From: an uncultured Chthonomonas sp.
Lineage (GTDB): Bacteria > Armatimonadota > Chthonomonadetes > Chthonomonadales > CAJBBX01
Reading direction: 5' to 3'
Assembly: GCA_903951425.1 (NCBI GenBank)
Contig: CAJBBX010000025.1
Span: forward strand, 1-48,790
DNA: 48,790 nt
In this document: positions 17,733 through 25,473 of the stretch, piece after piece
Numbering within the stretch: position 1 is the first letter of the stretch
How the letters are laid out: each line of letters begins with the position of its first letter
Notes under the pieces: model-generated
Seen by the model: only the letters and a program-made list of their open reading frames with translations
Databases searched by the model: none
Told to the model about the DNA's origin: nothing
Position numbers and translations under genes: made by a program

Positions 17733-18877
17733 TGGTCATACCCAACATCAGCCTCGGCCCGTTCACTCTCGTGGACGTGCTGCCGTATGTGGCGCTGGTG
17801 ACGATCCTCGGGGTCATCCTGCTGGCGACCCCGTTCCTCGTCTGGTACGAGCGTGTGGCGCTTGCCCTGATCCAGGACCGCCTCGGGCCGAACCGCGTCG
17901 GCCCGCGCGGGCTCCTGCAGGCCTTTGCCGACGGCATCAAGCTGTTCTTGAAGGAGGACATCCGGCCCAGCGCCGTCGATGCCACGATCTACTACGCCGC
18001 TCCTGTCCTCATGATGATCCCGGCCTTGGCCGCCTGTGCGGTGCTTCCCGTGGCAGACCTGCGGATCGATATGGGCGGAGGCAGGATCGAGTCGGTTCCC
18101 TTCGTGGTCGGCAACGTCAACATTGGCATCCTGTACCTCTTGGGCCTTACCTCCCTGCAGGTGTATGGGATCGTCCTGGCCGGTTGGGCCTCCAACAATA
18201 AGTACTCGCTGATGGGTGGGCTACGGTCGTCGGCGCAGACGATCAGCTACGAGCTCTCCATGACCATGGCCGTGCTCACGGGCGTCCTGATCAGCGGCTC
18301 AACCAACATGGTCGAGATCGTCCGCTCGCAGGCGGGCACCGTAGCCGACTGGAACATCGCCAAGTTCCTCCCGCTGGGCTTCATCGCCACAGTCGTCTAC
18401 CTGATCGCCATGGTGGCGGAGACGAACCGTGCGCCGTTCGACCTGCCTGAAGCGGAGTCTGAACTGGTGGCCGGCTTCCACACCGAGTACTCCTCCATGA
18501 AGTTCGCCATGTTCTTCATGTGTGAGTACGCCAGCATGCTGGTGATCTCCGGGGTAGCCACAGCGCTCTGGTTCGGCGGCTGGAACAGCCCACATCCGGC
18601 GCTGAACTTCGTGCCCGGCTTCGTCTGGTTCATCCTGAAGGTGGTCGCGTTCGTCATGGTCTACGTTTGGGTTCGGGCCACGTTGCCGCGCCTGCGCTAT
18701 GACGCCCTGATGGCGCTGGGATGGAAGCGGCTCCTGCCGATCGCTCTGGCCGCCCTGGTCCTGACCGCTACGTGGGACGCTGTGCGTACCCCCGCCGACA
18801 AGAAGAGCGGCTGGCCTGTGATAGAGGCGCCGCACGACGCCGACAAGCCGGCAGCGAGGGCGTCCAATGCAAGGTAA
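17732..18877 (+). CDS. nuoH: NADH-quinone oxidoreductase subunit H
   Basis: NuoH is the membrane subunit that completes the quinone tunnel. It shows QDRLGPNRVGPRGLLQ and the acidic loop ETNRAPFDLPEAESELV, with about eight hydrophobic helices in 381 aa. The C-terminus has a short polar tail (about 25 residues) beyond the last helix. The 3' end overlaps nuoJ by 11 bases, leaving no room for nuoI, which normally sits here. Confidence 0.97.
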   Translation: MVIPNISLGPFTLVDVLPYVALVTILGVILLATPFLVWYERVALALIQDRLGPNRVGPRGLLQAFADGIKLFLKEDIRPSAVDATIYYAAPVLMMIPALAACAVLPVADLRIDMGGGRIESVPFVVGNVNIGILYLLGLTSLQVYGIVLAGWASNNKYSLMGGLRSSAQTISYELSMTMAVLTGVLISGSTNMVEIVRSQAGTVADWNIAKFLPLGFIATVVYLIAMVAETNRAPFDLPEAESELVAGFHTEYSSMKFAMFFMCEYASMLVISGVATALWFGGWNSPHPALNFVPGFVWFILKVVAFVMVYVWVRATLPRLRYDALMALGWKRLLPIALAALVLTATWDAVRTPADKKSGWPVIEAPHDADKPAARASNAR

Positions 18878-19379
18878 CAGCATCGGTTTCTGGATCCTGG
18901 CTGCGCTCTGCATCTTCGCGGCCGTGCAGGTCGTCGCGAACCGGAACCCGGTTCGAAGCGCACTGGCGCTTGTGGGCGTGATGTGCTGCCTTTCGGTCTT
19001 CTACTTCGCGCAGGGCGCCGAGTTCGTAGGCGCCGTGCAGCTGATCGTCTACGCCGGCGCCATAATGGTGCTCTTCCTCTTCGTCATCATGCTGCTTAAC
19101 CTCGGTGCGCCGAACCCGATGATGGACCGTGTCGGGCTCAGCAAGCCGGTGGCGCTGTTGGCTTCAGCGGCCCTGCTCGGGAGCTTGGCGCTTGCCGGTG
19201 CCCTGAAGATGGCGCCGGACCGAGTGGGGAAGTCGCCCGTCTCGGGCACGGTCCAGCAGATCGGCTACGCCCTGTTCGACCCAGGCCGGCCGTGGCTCTT
19301 CGCCTTTGAGCTGACGTCTGTGCTGCTGCTGGTGGGTGTGGTCGGCGCCGTGGTGCTGGCCCAGCGGAGGAGCGACTAG
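18867..19379 (+). CDS. nuoJ: NADH-quinone oxidoreductase subunit J
   Basis: NuoJ is a small membrane subunit with five helices in 170 aa. Recognisable stretches are NPVRSALALVGVMCCLSVFYF, AEFVGAVQLIVYAGAIMVLFLFVIML (with the pi-bulge region) and a final helix near VVGAVVLAQRR. It follows nuoH with an 11-base overlap and its stop codon is directly adjacent to the nuoK ATG. Confidence 0.95.
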   Translation: MQGNSIGFWILAALCIFAAVQVVANRNPVRSALALVGVMCCLSVFYFAQGAEFVGAVQLIVYAGAIMVLFLFVIMLLNLGAPNPMMDRVGLSKPVALLASAALLGSLALAGALKMAPDRVGKSPVSGTVQQIGYALFDPGRPWLFAFELTSVLLLVGVVGAVVLAQRRSD

Positions 19380-19688
19380 ATGGGTCCCATCACCGCGACG
19401 CACTACATCGGCCTCTCCGCCATCCTGTTCGCTATCGGGGCGGTGGGGGTTGGCATTAAGCGCAATCCCATCGTGATCTTCATGTGCATTGAGTTGATGC
19501 TGAACGCCGCCAACCTGGCGCTGGTTGCCATGGGCAAGCACCTGGGCTCCATTTCCGGGCAGATGATGGCAATCTTCGTCATGGCCGTGGCGGCCGCCGA
19601 GGTGGCCATCGGTCTCGGGATTATCGTCAGTATCTTCCGCTCGCGCGAGACCATCGACATCGACGAGGTCAATCTGCTCAAGCTGTAG
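19380..19688 (+). CDS. nuoK: NADH-quinone oxidoreductase subunit K
   Basis: NuoK is an MrpC-like proton-path subunit of 102 aa with three helices. The family stretch [16 protein letters not shown] contains the conserved glutamate of helix 2. A second acidic residue appears in [13 protein letters not shown] in helix 3. It begins immediately after the nuoJ stop. Confidence 0.97.
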   Translation: MGPITATHYIGLSAILFAIGAVGVGIKRNPIVIFMCIELMLNAANLALVAMGKHLGSISGQMMAIFVMAVAAAEVAIGLGIIVSIFRSRETIDIDEVNLLKL

Positions 19689-19731
19689 CGCAAGGCGCTC
19701 CAATCGTATCGTGAGAACGGATTAGCATCGC

Positions 19732-21780
19732 ATGCATGACCTGCATACTGCGCAATGGGTGTGGCTGATACCCGCGCTACCACTGGTGGGAGCCCTGCTC
19801 CATGCCGGACTGGGCGCACGGGTGATCGCTGCACTGGGTGACAAACGGGGGCGCTGGCTCGTCGGCGCCGTGGCGACAGTCTTGGTGCTCGCGTCGTTCG
19901 CCGTCTCGTGCGTGGTCCTCAGCGACCTCGTGACCAACGGAGGCGAGCATCGGCGCGCGTTGGCAGGCCTCGGCCCGGGCGGCTCGACGCCTGACTGGAT
20001 CAAGATGGGCTCCGTCCACCTGCGTTTCGAGGCGCTGGTGGATCCGCTGTCCATGCTCATGTGCCTGATCGTCACAGGTGTCGGCGGTCTCATCCACCTG
20101 TACGCCACTGGCTACATGGCGACGGACCGTGACTACCCCCGCTTCTTCACCTACTTCAACCTGTTCATCTTCATGATGCTCGTTCTGGTCCTTGGCTCCA
20201 GTGCGGCCCTCATGTTCGTGGGGTGGGAAGGTGTGGGGCTCTGCTCCTACCTCCTGATCTCCTTCTGGTTCGAGGACCCCGAGAACGCCAAGGCGGGGAA
20301 CAAGGCCTTCATCGTCAACCGCATCGGTGACGTGGGCTTCCTGCTCGGCATGATGACGGTCTTCTCGCTCTTCGGCACGCTGAACTTCCGCGCCGCCGAC
20401 GGCACAGGCTTCCTCGACCTGGCGGAGCACGGCAGGACCGCCGCAGCCGCCCTCACCGTGGGATCAGCCACGCTGATCTCGTTGCTCTTCTTCGTGGGGG
20501 CGTGCGGTAAGTCGGCGCAGTTCCCGCTCTACATCTGGCTGCCGGACGCCATGGCCGGCCCGACGCCGGTTTCGGCGCTGATCCATGCGGCCACCATGGT
20601 GACCGCCGGCGTAGTCATGGTGACGCGCCTATCGCCGATCTTTGCCCAGGCCCCATCCGCCATGCTGCTGGTGGCGGTGATCGGCCTCTTCACGGCAGTC
20701 CTGGCGGCGGGTATCGCCGCAGTCCAGAACGATATCAAGAAGGTGTTGGCCTACTCGACCGTGTCGCAGTTGGGCTATATGTTCCTTGGTTGCGGCGTCG
20801 GCGCGTTCGCGGCAGGCATGTTCCACGTCACGACGCATGCGTTCTTCAAGGCGTTGCTCTTCCTCGGCGCGGGATCGGTCATCCACGCCATGAGCGGCGA
20901 GCAGGACATGCGCAAGATGGGCGGCCTTGCCGGGCGCATCCGCGTTACGCATGGCACCATGGTCGCTGGTTGGCTGGCCATCGCGGGAATTCCGGTCTTC
21001 GCGGGCTTCTGGAGCAAGGATCTAATCCTGAACTCGGCCCTTGGCGCACCGCAGTATGGCGTGCTGCTCTACGCCGTGGGAGTGGGCACCGCCCTACTGA
21101 CAGCGTTCTACATGACCCGCCTGATGGCCAAGACCTTCTGGACGCCGCAGCGTTTCGTCGAGGCGCACGGCGAGCAGGGCCATGGCGCCGATGACAGCCA
21201 CGGGCACGGCCACGGCGGCGTCCACGAGTCGCCGCGCTCGATGACCGTTCCGCTGATTGTGCTGGCGGCCCTTTCGGTTGTCGGCGGGCTCGTGGGAACG
21301 CCCTGGGCCAACGCCTTCGAGCACTTCCTTGAGCCGTCGATCGCCTCGCGAAGCCTCATCGTCCAGCATGAGGGCATGCCGGCGGCCACTGGCCTCCTGG
21401 CGGGGGCCCTCGTCGCAGCGCTAGGCGTTGGGACCGGGCTACATGCCTACCGGACCAAGGGCAAGAGCGGCTTCCTGGCCGACGAGCGGACGCGCACGTC
21501 CAACCCGCTGTTCGTTGGAGCGACCAACCTCTGGTACATCGACGGCATACTCTCCCGCATCTTCATCGGCGGCGGCGGCCAGTTCGCCGACCGCGTGTGG
21601 CGGTGGGCTGATCGAACGCTCATCGATGGCGCCGTCAACGCCGTCGCCTGGATCACCGGCGCGGTCGCCGAGGTGGTTCGTCGCACCCAGTCCGGCTACC
21701 TGCGGAGCTATGCGGTCACGATGCTGGTGGGTGCGGCTGTGGTGGTGGCGTGGGTGCTCGGAGGCTCCGTGCGGCCATGA
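19732..21780 (+). CDS. nuoL: NADH-quinone oxidoreductase subunit L (antiporter-like)
   Basis: NuoL is the distal antiporter-like proton-pumping subunit. Diagnostic sequences are FVGWEGVGLCSYLLI, IWLPDAMAGPTPVSALIHAATMVTAGVVM and YSTVSQLGYMFLG. The long C-terminal lateral-helix region is present (682 aa in total). A histidine-rich hydrophilic loop (GADDSHGHGHGGVH, near residues 484-497) connects two helices; comparable loops are frequent in bacterial NuoL. The start is ATG 19732, 43 bases after nuoK. Confidence 0.97.
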   Translation: MHDLHTAQWVWLIPALPLVGALLHAGLGARVIAALGDKRGRWLVGAVATVLVLASFAVSCVVLSDLVTNGGEHRRALAGLGPGGSTPDWIKMGSVHLRFEALVDPLSMLMCLIVTGVGGLIHLYATGYMATDRDYPRFFTYFNLFIFMMLVLVLGSSAALMFVGWEGVGLCSYLLISFWFEDPENAKAGNKAFIVNRIGDVGFLLGMMTVFSLFGTLNFRAADGTGFLDLAEHGRTAAAALTVGSATLISLLFFVGACGKSAQFPLYIWLPDAMAGPTPVSALIHAATMVTAGVVMVTRLSPIFAQAPSAMLLVAVIGLFTAVLAAGIAAVQNDIKKVLAYSTVSQLGYMFLGCGVGAFAAGMFHVTTHAFFKALLFLGAGSVIHAMSGEQDMRKMGGLAGRIRVTHGTMVAGWLAIAGIPVFAGFWSKDLILNSALGAPQYGVLLYAVGVGTALLTAFYMTRLMAKTFWTPQRFVEAHGEQGHGADDSHGHGHGGVHESPRSMTVPLIVLAALSVVGGLVGTPWANAFEHFLEPSIASRSLIVQHEGMPAATGLLAGALVAALGVGTGLHAYRTKGKSGFLADERTRTSNPLFVGATNLWYIDGILSRIFIGGGGQFADRVWRWADRTLIDGAVNAVAWITGAVAEVVRRTQSGYLRSYAVTMLVGAAVVVAWVLGGSVRP

Positions 21781-21807
21781 TTTCAATTCGCGTAGCGGGT
21801 GCCCCCG

Positions 21808-23421
21808 ATGCTCACTGATCATCTTCTTTCCGCCCTGATCTTCCTGCCGCTGGTGGGCGCACTGGCGCTGCTGGCGCTCTTCCCGGCAGCCCCGGAGGCG
21901 GCGGCGCACGGCGCGGAGGCCGATCCCCACGCCGGCCCGTCCATGCCAGGCGGTCGCGCGGCTGCCATCCGCCTCTTCAGCCTGGTGGTCTCCCTGGCGA
22001 CCTTCGCGCTTTCCTGCGTCCTTCTTGCTAGGTTCCAGTTGAAGGCGGGCTACCAGTTTCTCGAGACCGCCGACTGGCTTCCCATGTTCGGCGCCAAGTA
22101 CACGGTGGGCGTCGACGGCATCAACGTGCTGCTGGTTGCGCTGACGACCTTCCTGTCGGTGCTGGCGATCGGCTACTCGTTTACCGTGACGAAGCGCATC
22201 AAGGAGTACATGGTCTTCCTGCTCGTGCTGGAATCGGCCATGCTCGGCGTTTTCTGTGCGCTGGACCTGATCCTATTCTATGTGTTTTGGGAAGCGGTCC
22301 TGATCCCGATGTACTTCCTCATCGGCATCTGGGGCCACGAGCGCCGCACCTACGCCGCCGTCAAGTTCTTCCTGTACACTTTCGCCGGCAGCGTGCTGAT
22401 GCTGGTTGGTCTGGTTGCGGTGATACGGCTCGTCGGCTCGTCTGACCTGAGCGCCCTGAGCATCCCCGGCAGCGAACTGAACGACAAGCTGCAGGGCTTC
22501 CCGGCGCAGTCCCTCATGTGGATCTACGCCTCCTTCGCCCTGGCCTTCATGGTCAAGGTGCCCATGTTCCCCTTCCATACATGGCTGCCGGACGCGCACG
22601 TTGAGGCGCCGACGGCGGGATCGGTGATCCTCGCTGGCGTCATGCTGAAGATGGGCGTCTACGGCTTCATGCGCATCTGCCTGCCGATGTTCCCGCTCCA
22701 GGCCATGCAGTCATCCGGGCTCTTCATAGCGCTGGCGGTGATCGGCATCATCTACGGCGCCGTCGTGGCCGCGGTTCAGCCGGACATGAAGAAGCTGGTG
22801 GCCTACTCCAGCGTGAGCCACCTGGGCTACGTGATGCTGGGCGTCTTCTCGTTCACGCATCTCGGCATGATGGGGGCCCTGCTGCAGAGCATCAACCATG
22901 GCGTCTCGACAGGCATGCTCTTCTTTCTGGTGGGTTGCCTCTACGAGCGGCGGCACACTCGGGAGATCAGTTCATTTGGCGGCCTGAAACGGTCGGTGCC
23001 GGTGCTCTCATTCTTCTTCCTGGTCGCTATGCTCAGCTCGGTAGCGTTGCCGCTGACCAACGGATTTGTGGGCGAGTTCGCCATCCTGCAGGGGAGCTAC
23101 CTATCGCAGACCTCGGGGCCGGTCTGGACTGCCGTGGCAGCCGTTGGGGCTATCCTGTCAGCGGTCTACATGCTGTGGCTCTTCCAGCGCGTGTTTGCCG
23201 GTCCTGTGTCGAAGGAGGAGAACCGCACCATGCCGGACCTTTCGCTTCGTGAGAAGCTGGTCTTGGTCCCGCTGGTGGTGCTGGTCTTCTGGTTCGGCGT
23301 GGCGGTGACGCCTTGGGTCCGCTACATGGAACCCACGATCACGGCGCCCAGGCTCGTGCGGCCCGAGGCGCCGCCGATTGAGTACATTGCCTTACCTGGC
23401 ATGGATGGAGTGCGGCGATGA
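21808..23421 (+). CDS. nuoM: NADH-quinone oxidoreductase subunit M (antiporter-like)
   Basis: NuoM is the second antiporter-like subunit. It shows FWEAVLIPMYFLIGIWG, the helix-breaking FHTWLPDAHVEAPTAGSVILAG and YSSVSHLGYVMLG. I favour the ATG at 21808 (537 aa); a GTG nine bases upstream is the alternative. A His/Pro-rich loop (AHGAEADPHAGPSMPGG) follows the first helix. The stop overlaps nuoN by four bases (ATGA). Confidence 0.96.
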   Translation: MLTDHLLSALIFLPLVGALALLALFPAAPEAAAHGAEADPHAGPSMPGGRAAAIRLFSLVVSLATFALSCVLLARFQLKAGYQFLETADWLPMFGAKYTVGVDGINVLLVALTTFLSVLAIGYSFTVTKRIKEYMVFLLVLESAMLGVFCALDLILFYVFWEAVLIPMYFLIGIWGHERRTYAAVKFFLYTFAGSVLMLVGLVAVIRLVGSSDLSALSIPGSELNDKLQGFPAQSLMWIYASFALAFMVKVPMFPFHTWLPDAHVEAPTAGSVILAGVMLKMGVYGFMRICLPMFPLQAMQSSGLFIALAVIGIIYGAVVAAVQPDMKKLVAYSSVSHLGYVMLGVFSFTHLGMMGALLQSINHGVSTGMLFFLVGCLYERRHTREISSFGGLKRSVPVLSFFFLVAMLSSVALPLTNGFVGEFAILQGSYLSQTSGPVWTAVAAVGAILSAVYMLWLFQRVFAGPVSKEENRTMPDLSLREKLVLVPLVVLVFWFGVAVTPWVRYMEPTITAPRLVRPEAPPIEYIALPGMDGVRR

Positions 23422-24902
23422 GGCGTGACATCGATGTGATGGCGGAGATCGCCTTCATCTACCCGCAGATTGCCCTCTGGGTCGGCGCCTGTGTGCTGCT
23501 CCTACTTGCTCGCCCGCTGCGGCGCGTGACGTTACCTGGCGCTTCGGCCGCTTTGGCAGGCGTTGCGCTTCTGGCCTCGCTGGCATGTCTAGTTCGTCAG
23601 GGCAACGAGGGGCTGAACGCTATCGCCTTCGGCGGCTCGATTGCCGGGGATCCGCTGACGGCATCGATCTGCACGATCTTGCTGCTCTGCGGCTTGATGG
23701 CCGTCGCCCTCGCTCCCACCTATCTGGCCGCGCGAGGTTACGACAACCCCGAGTACTACGTCCTGCTGCTCACCTCGCTGAGTGGCGCGATGCTGATGTC
23801 CATGGCTCGCGACCTGGTGGTGGTCTTCCTCGGCATTGAGTTGCTCTCGTTCGGCCTCTACATCATGACCGGCTTCGTACGCGAGGATGCTCGAGGCGGC
23901 GAGGCGTCGCTGAAGTACTTCCTGCTTGGTGCGTTCGCCAGTGCCCTGATGCTCTACGGCATCGTGCTGGTGTACGGCTCGTCGGGCAGCACGAACATCG
24001 ATGTCCTCCGCTCCGCGGTCATCAAGGAGAGCGTCCAATCGGCCATGTTTGCGGGCGGGTTGGCGCTGGTGCTCATTGGTCTGGCCTTTAAGGCTGCGGT
24101 GGCTCCGTTCCACCAATGGTCGCCGGATGCCTACGAAGGCGCGCCGCTCCCGGTCACCGCCTTCATGTCCGTGGTGGCCAAGATCGCGGCATTCGCAGTG
24201 CTGATCCGACTGGCCGACTCGCTGGCCCCTCTACACGCCACGTGGCTACCCGCCGTTCGCCTCCTGGCGATTGTTTCGATGCTTGTGGGCAACGTGATCG
24301 CCGTGGCCCAGCGGAATCTCAAGCGTATGCTGGCCTACTCCGGCGTGGCGCACGCAGGCTACCTGATGGTGGCGGTGGCCTCGCTGGGCGCTTCCCACGC
24401 GAAGGGCGCTGCGCTCGATACGCAGACGCTGGCCATGTCGGGGGCGGTCTTCTACCTGCTGGCCTATGCCATCATGACCATGGGCGCTTTCGCCGTGCTC
24501 ACGTACATCACCGGCTCGGGCGCGGAGTGTCAGACGTTGGCCGATCTGAAGGGCCTGGCCCGGCGCCGGCCCGCCGCGGCCTACGGCATGGCGGCGCTGA
24601 TGCTCTCCTTGGGCGGCGTTCCTCCCACCATCGGCTTCATGGGCAAGCTGCAGATCTTCTGGGCTGCGGTAGCCGGGCGGGAGATGGCGTTGGCGGTGAC
24701 GCTGGCATTGGTGAGCGTGGTGGCGGCCTGCTACTACCTGCGGGTGATTCTGACTATGTGCTTCGAGGAGACGGGTGCAGAGCCCGCCACCACCAGCGCG
24801 CCACGGGCTGCAGGCTGGGTGGTGGCGGTCTCCGCTGCGGCCGTCCTGGTTCTGGGTATGATGCCGGGCCTCCTGATGGGCGTGATCGGCATGGTGCGGT
24901 AG
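23418..24902 (+). CDS. nuoN: NADH-quinone oxidoreductase subunit N (antiporter-like)
   Basis: NuoN is the third antiporter-like subunit and the last gene of the operon. It carries FLGIELLSFGLYIMTGF, FHQWSPDAYEGAPLPVTAFM and YSGVAHAGYLMVA, with about 14 helices in 494 aa. It follows nuoM with an ATGA overlap and is closed by the strong hairpin at 24935-24970. Confidence 0.97.
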   Translation: MRRDIDVMAEIAFIYPQIALWVGACVLLLLARPLRRVTLPGASAALAGVALLASLACLVRQGNEGLNAIAFGGSIAGDPLTASICTILLLCGLMAVALAPTYLAARGYDNPEYYVLLLTSLSGAMLMSMARDLVVVFLGIELLSFGLYIMTGFVREDARGGEASLKYFLLGAFASALMLYGIVLVYGSSGSTNIDVLRSAVIKESVQSAMFAGGLALVLIGLAFKAAVAPFHQWSPDAYEGAPLPVTAFMSVVAKIAAFAVLIRLADSLAPLHATWLPAVRLLAIVSMLVGNVIAVAQRNLKRMLAYSGVAHAGYLMVAVASLGASHAKGAALDTQTLAMSGAVFYLLAYAIMTMGAFAVLTYITGSGAECQTLADLKGLARRRPAAAYGMAALMLSLGGVPPTIGFMGKLQIFWAAVAGREMALAVTLALVSVVAACYYLRVILTMCFEETGAEPATTSAPRAAGWVVAVSAAAVLVLGMMPGLLMGVIGMVR

Positions 24903-24934
24903 CGACGTTCTTCTGTCTGCACTCGTAGGGCCTC

Positions 24935-24970
24935 AGCGGATGCCTGAGCCGACCGGCTCAGGCATCCGCT
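24935..24970. terminator. Bidirectional terminator hairpin, nuoN / GNAT gene
   Basis: A perfect 16-base inverted repeat, AGCGGATGCCTGAGCC at 24935-24950 and its complement at 24955-24970, surrounds a GACC loop. On the plus strand it is followed by a T-rich TTGGGTTT, fitting an intrinsic terminator for the nuo operon. The right arm also encodes the last codons and the TGA of the convergent acetyltransferase gene (stop at 24958-24960). Confidence 0.85.
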
Positions 24971-25449
24971 TTGGGTTTAGATCGGAGCATGTGCTCGTAG
25001 ATGCCGGGCGAACTCCCAGGGATCACGGCCGCGCCCACAACACCCTCGTAGAACCCCGTCGGACCCGCTCCGCCGATGATGCCATAGACGTACCCCAACT
25101 CCCGTAGGCCCCACATGGAGGCCACAAGCAATGCCTTGCCGATGCCCTTGCCACGCTCCGCCTCGGCCACACCGGTGGGACCGAAGAACGCTTTGCGCGT
25201 ACACTCGAACGCGGCAAACCCGATGACCTGCCCGTCGCGGATGGCCAGCGTCACGGTGCCGGGTCGGCTCATGAGCCCAGGCGCTACCTCGTCGGCCCAT
25301 GCCGTGCCGAAGTGAGTCGCAACGAACTCGCGCACTGCGGTGGCCTCGAATGGGTTGGCGCGCCGGATCACGACATCCTGGCTCCGCATGGCCTCCAGGC
25401 AGGGCTCAAGCGGCGGGAGCTTCAGCAACTGAACGAGCATATCGGGCAT
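24958..25449 (-). CDS. GNAT-family N-acetyltransferase
   Basis: The 163-residue protein has the GNAT acetyl-CoA-binding signature AERGKGIGKALL (motif A) and the preceding beta strands (VTLAIRDGQVIGFAAFE). The substrate is not evident. A helical N-terminal segment of about 30 residues precedes the GNAT fold. The ATG at 25449 is preceded by AGGAG (about 25454-25459). It ends inside the terminator hairpin shared with nuoN. It lies downstream of the glycosidase gene on the same strand with a 24-base gap, so the two are probably co-transcribed. Confidence 0.85.
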   Translation of the reverse strand: MPDMLVQLLKLPPLEPCLEAMRSQDVVIRRANPFEATAVREFVATHFGTAWADEVAPGLMSRPGTVTLAIRDGQVIGFAAFECTRKAFFGPTGVAEAERGKGIGKALLVASMWGLRELGYVYGIIGGAGPTGFYEGVVGAAVIPGSSPGIYEHMLRSKPKADA

Positions 25450-25473
25450 ACGGATCTCCTGGGTGGGTTCGGG

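Noticed and set aside
11763-18877. nuoB or nuoI hidden as a fusion or in another frame
   Set aside because: No CC-x-E (NuoB) or double CxxCxxCxxxCP (NuoI) motif appears between nuoA and nuoJ, and the genes overlap without spare sequence.
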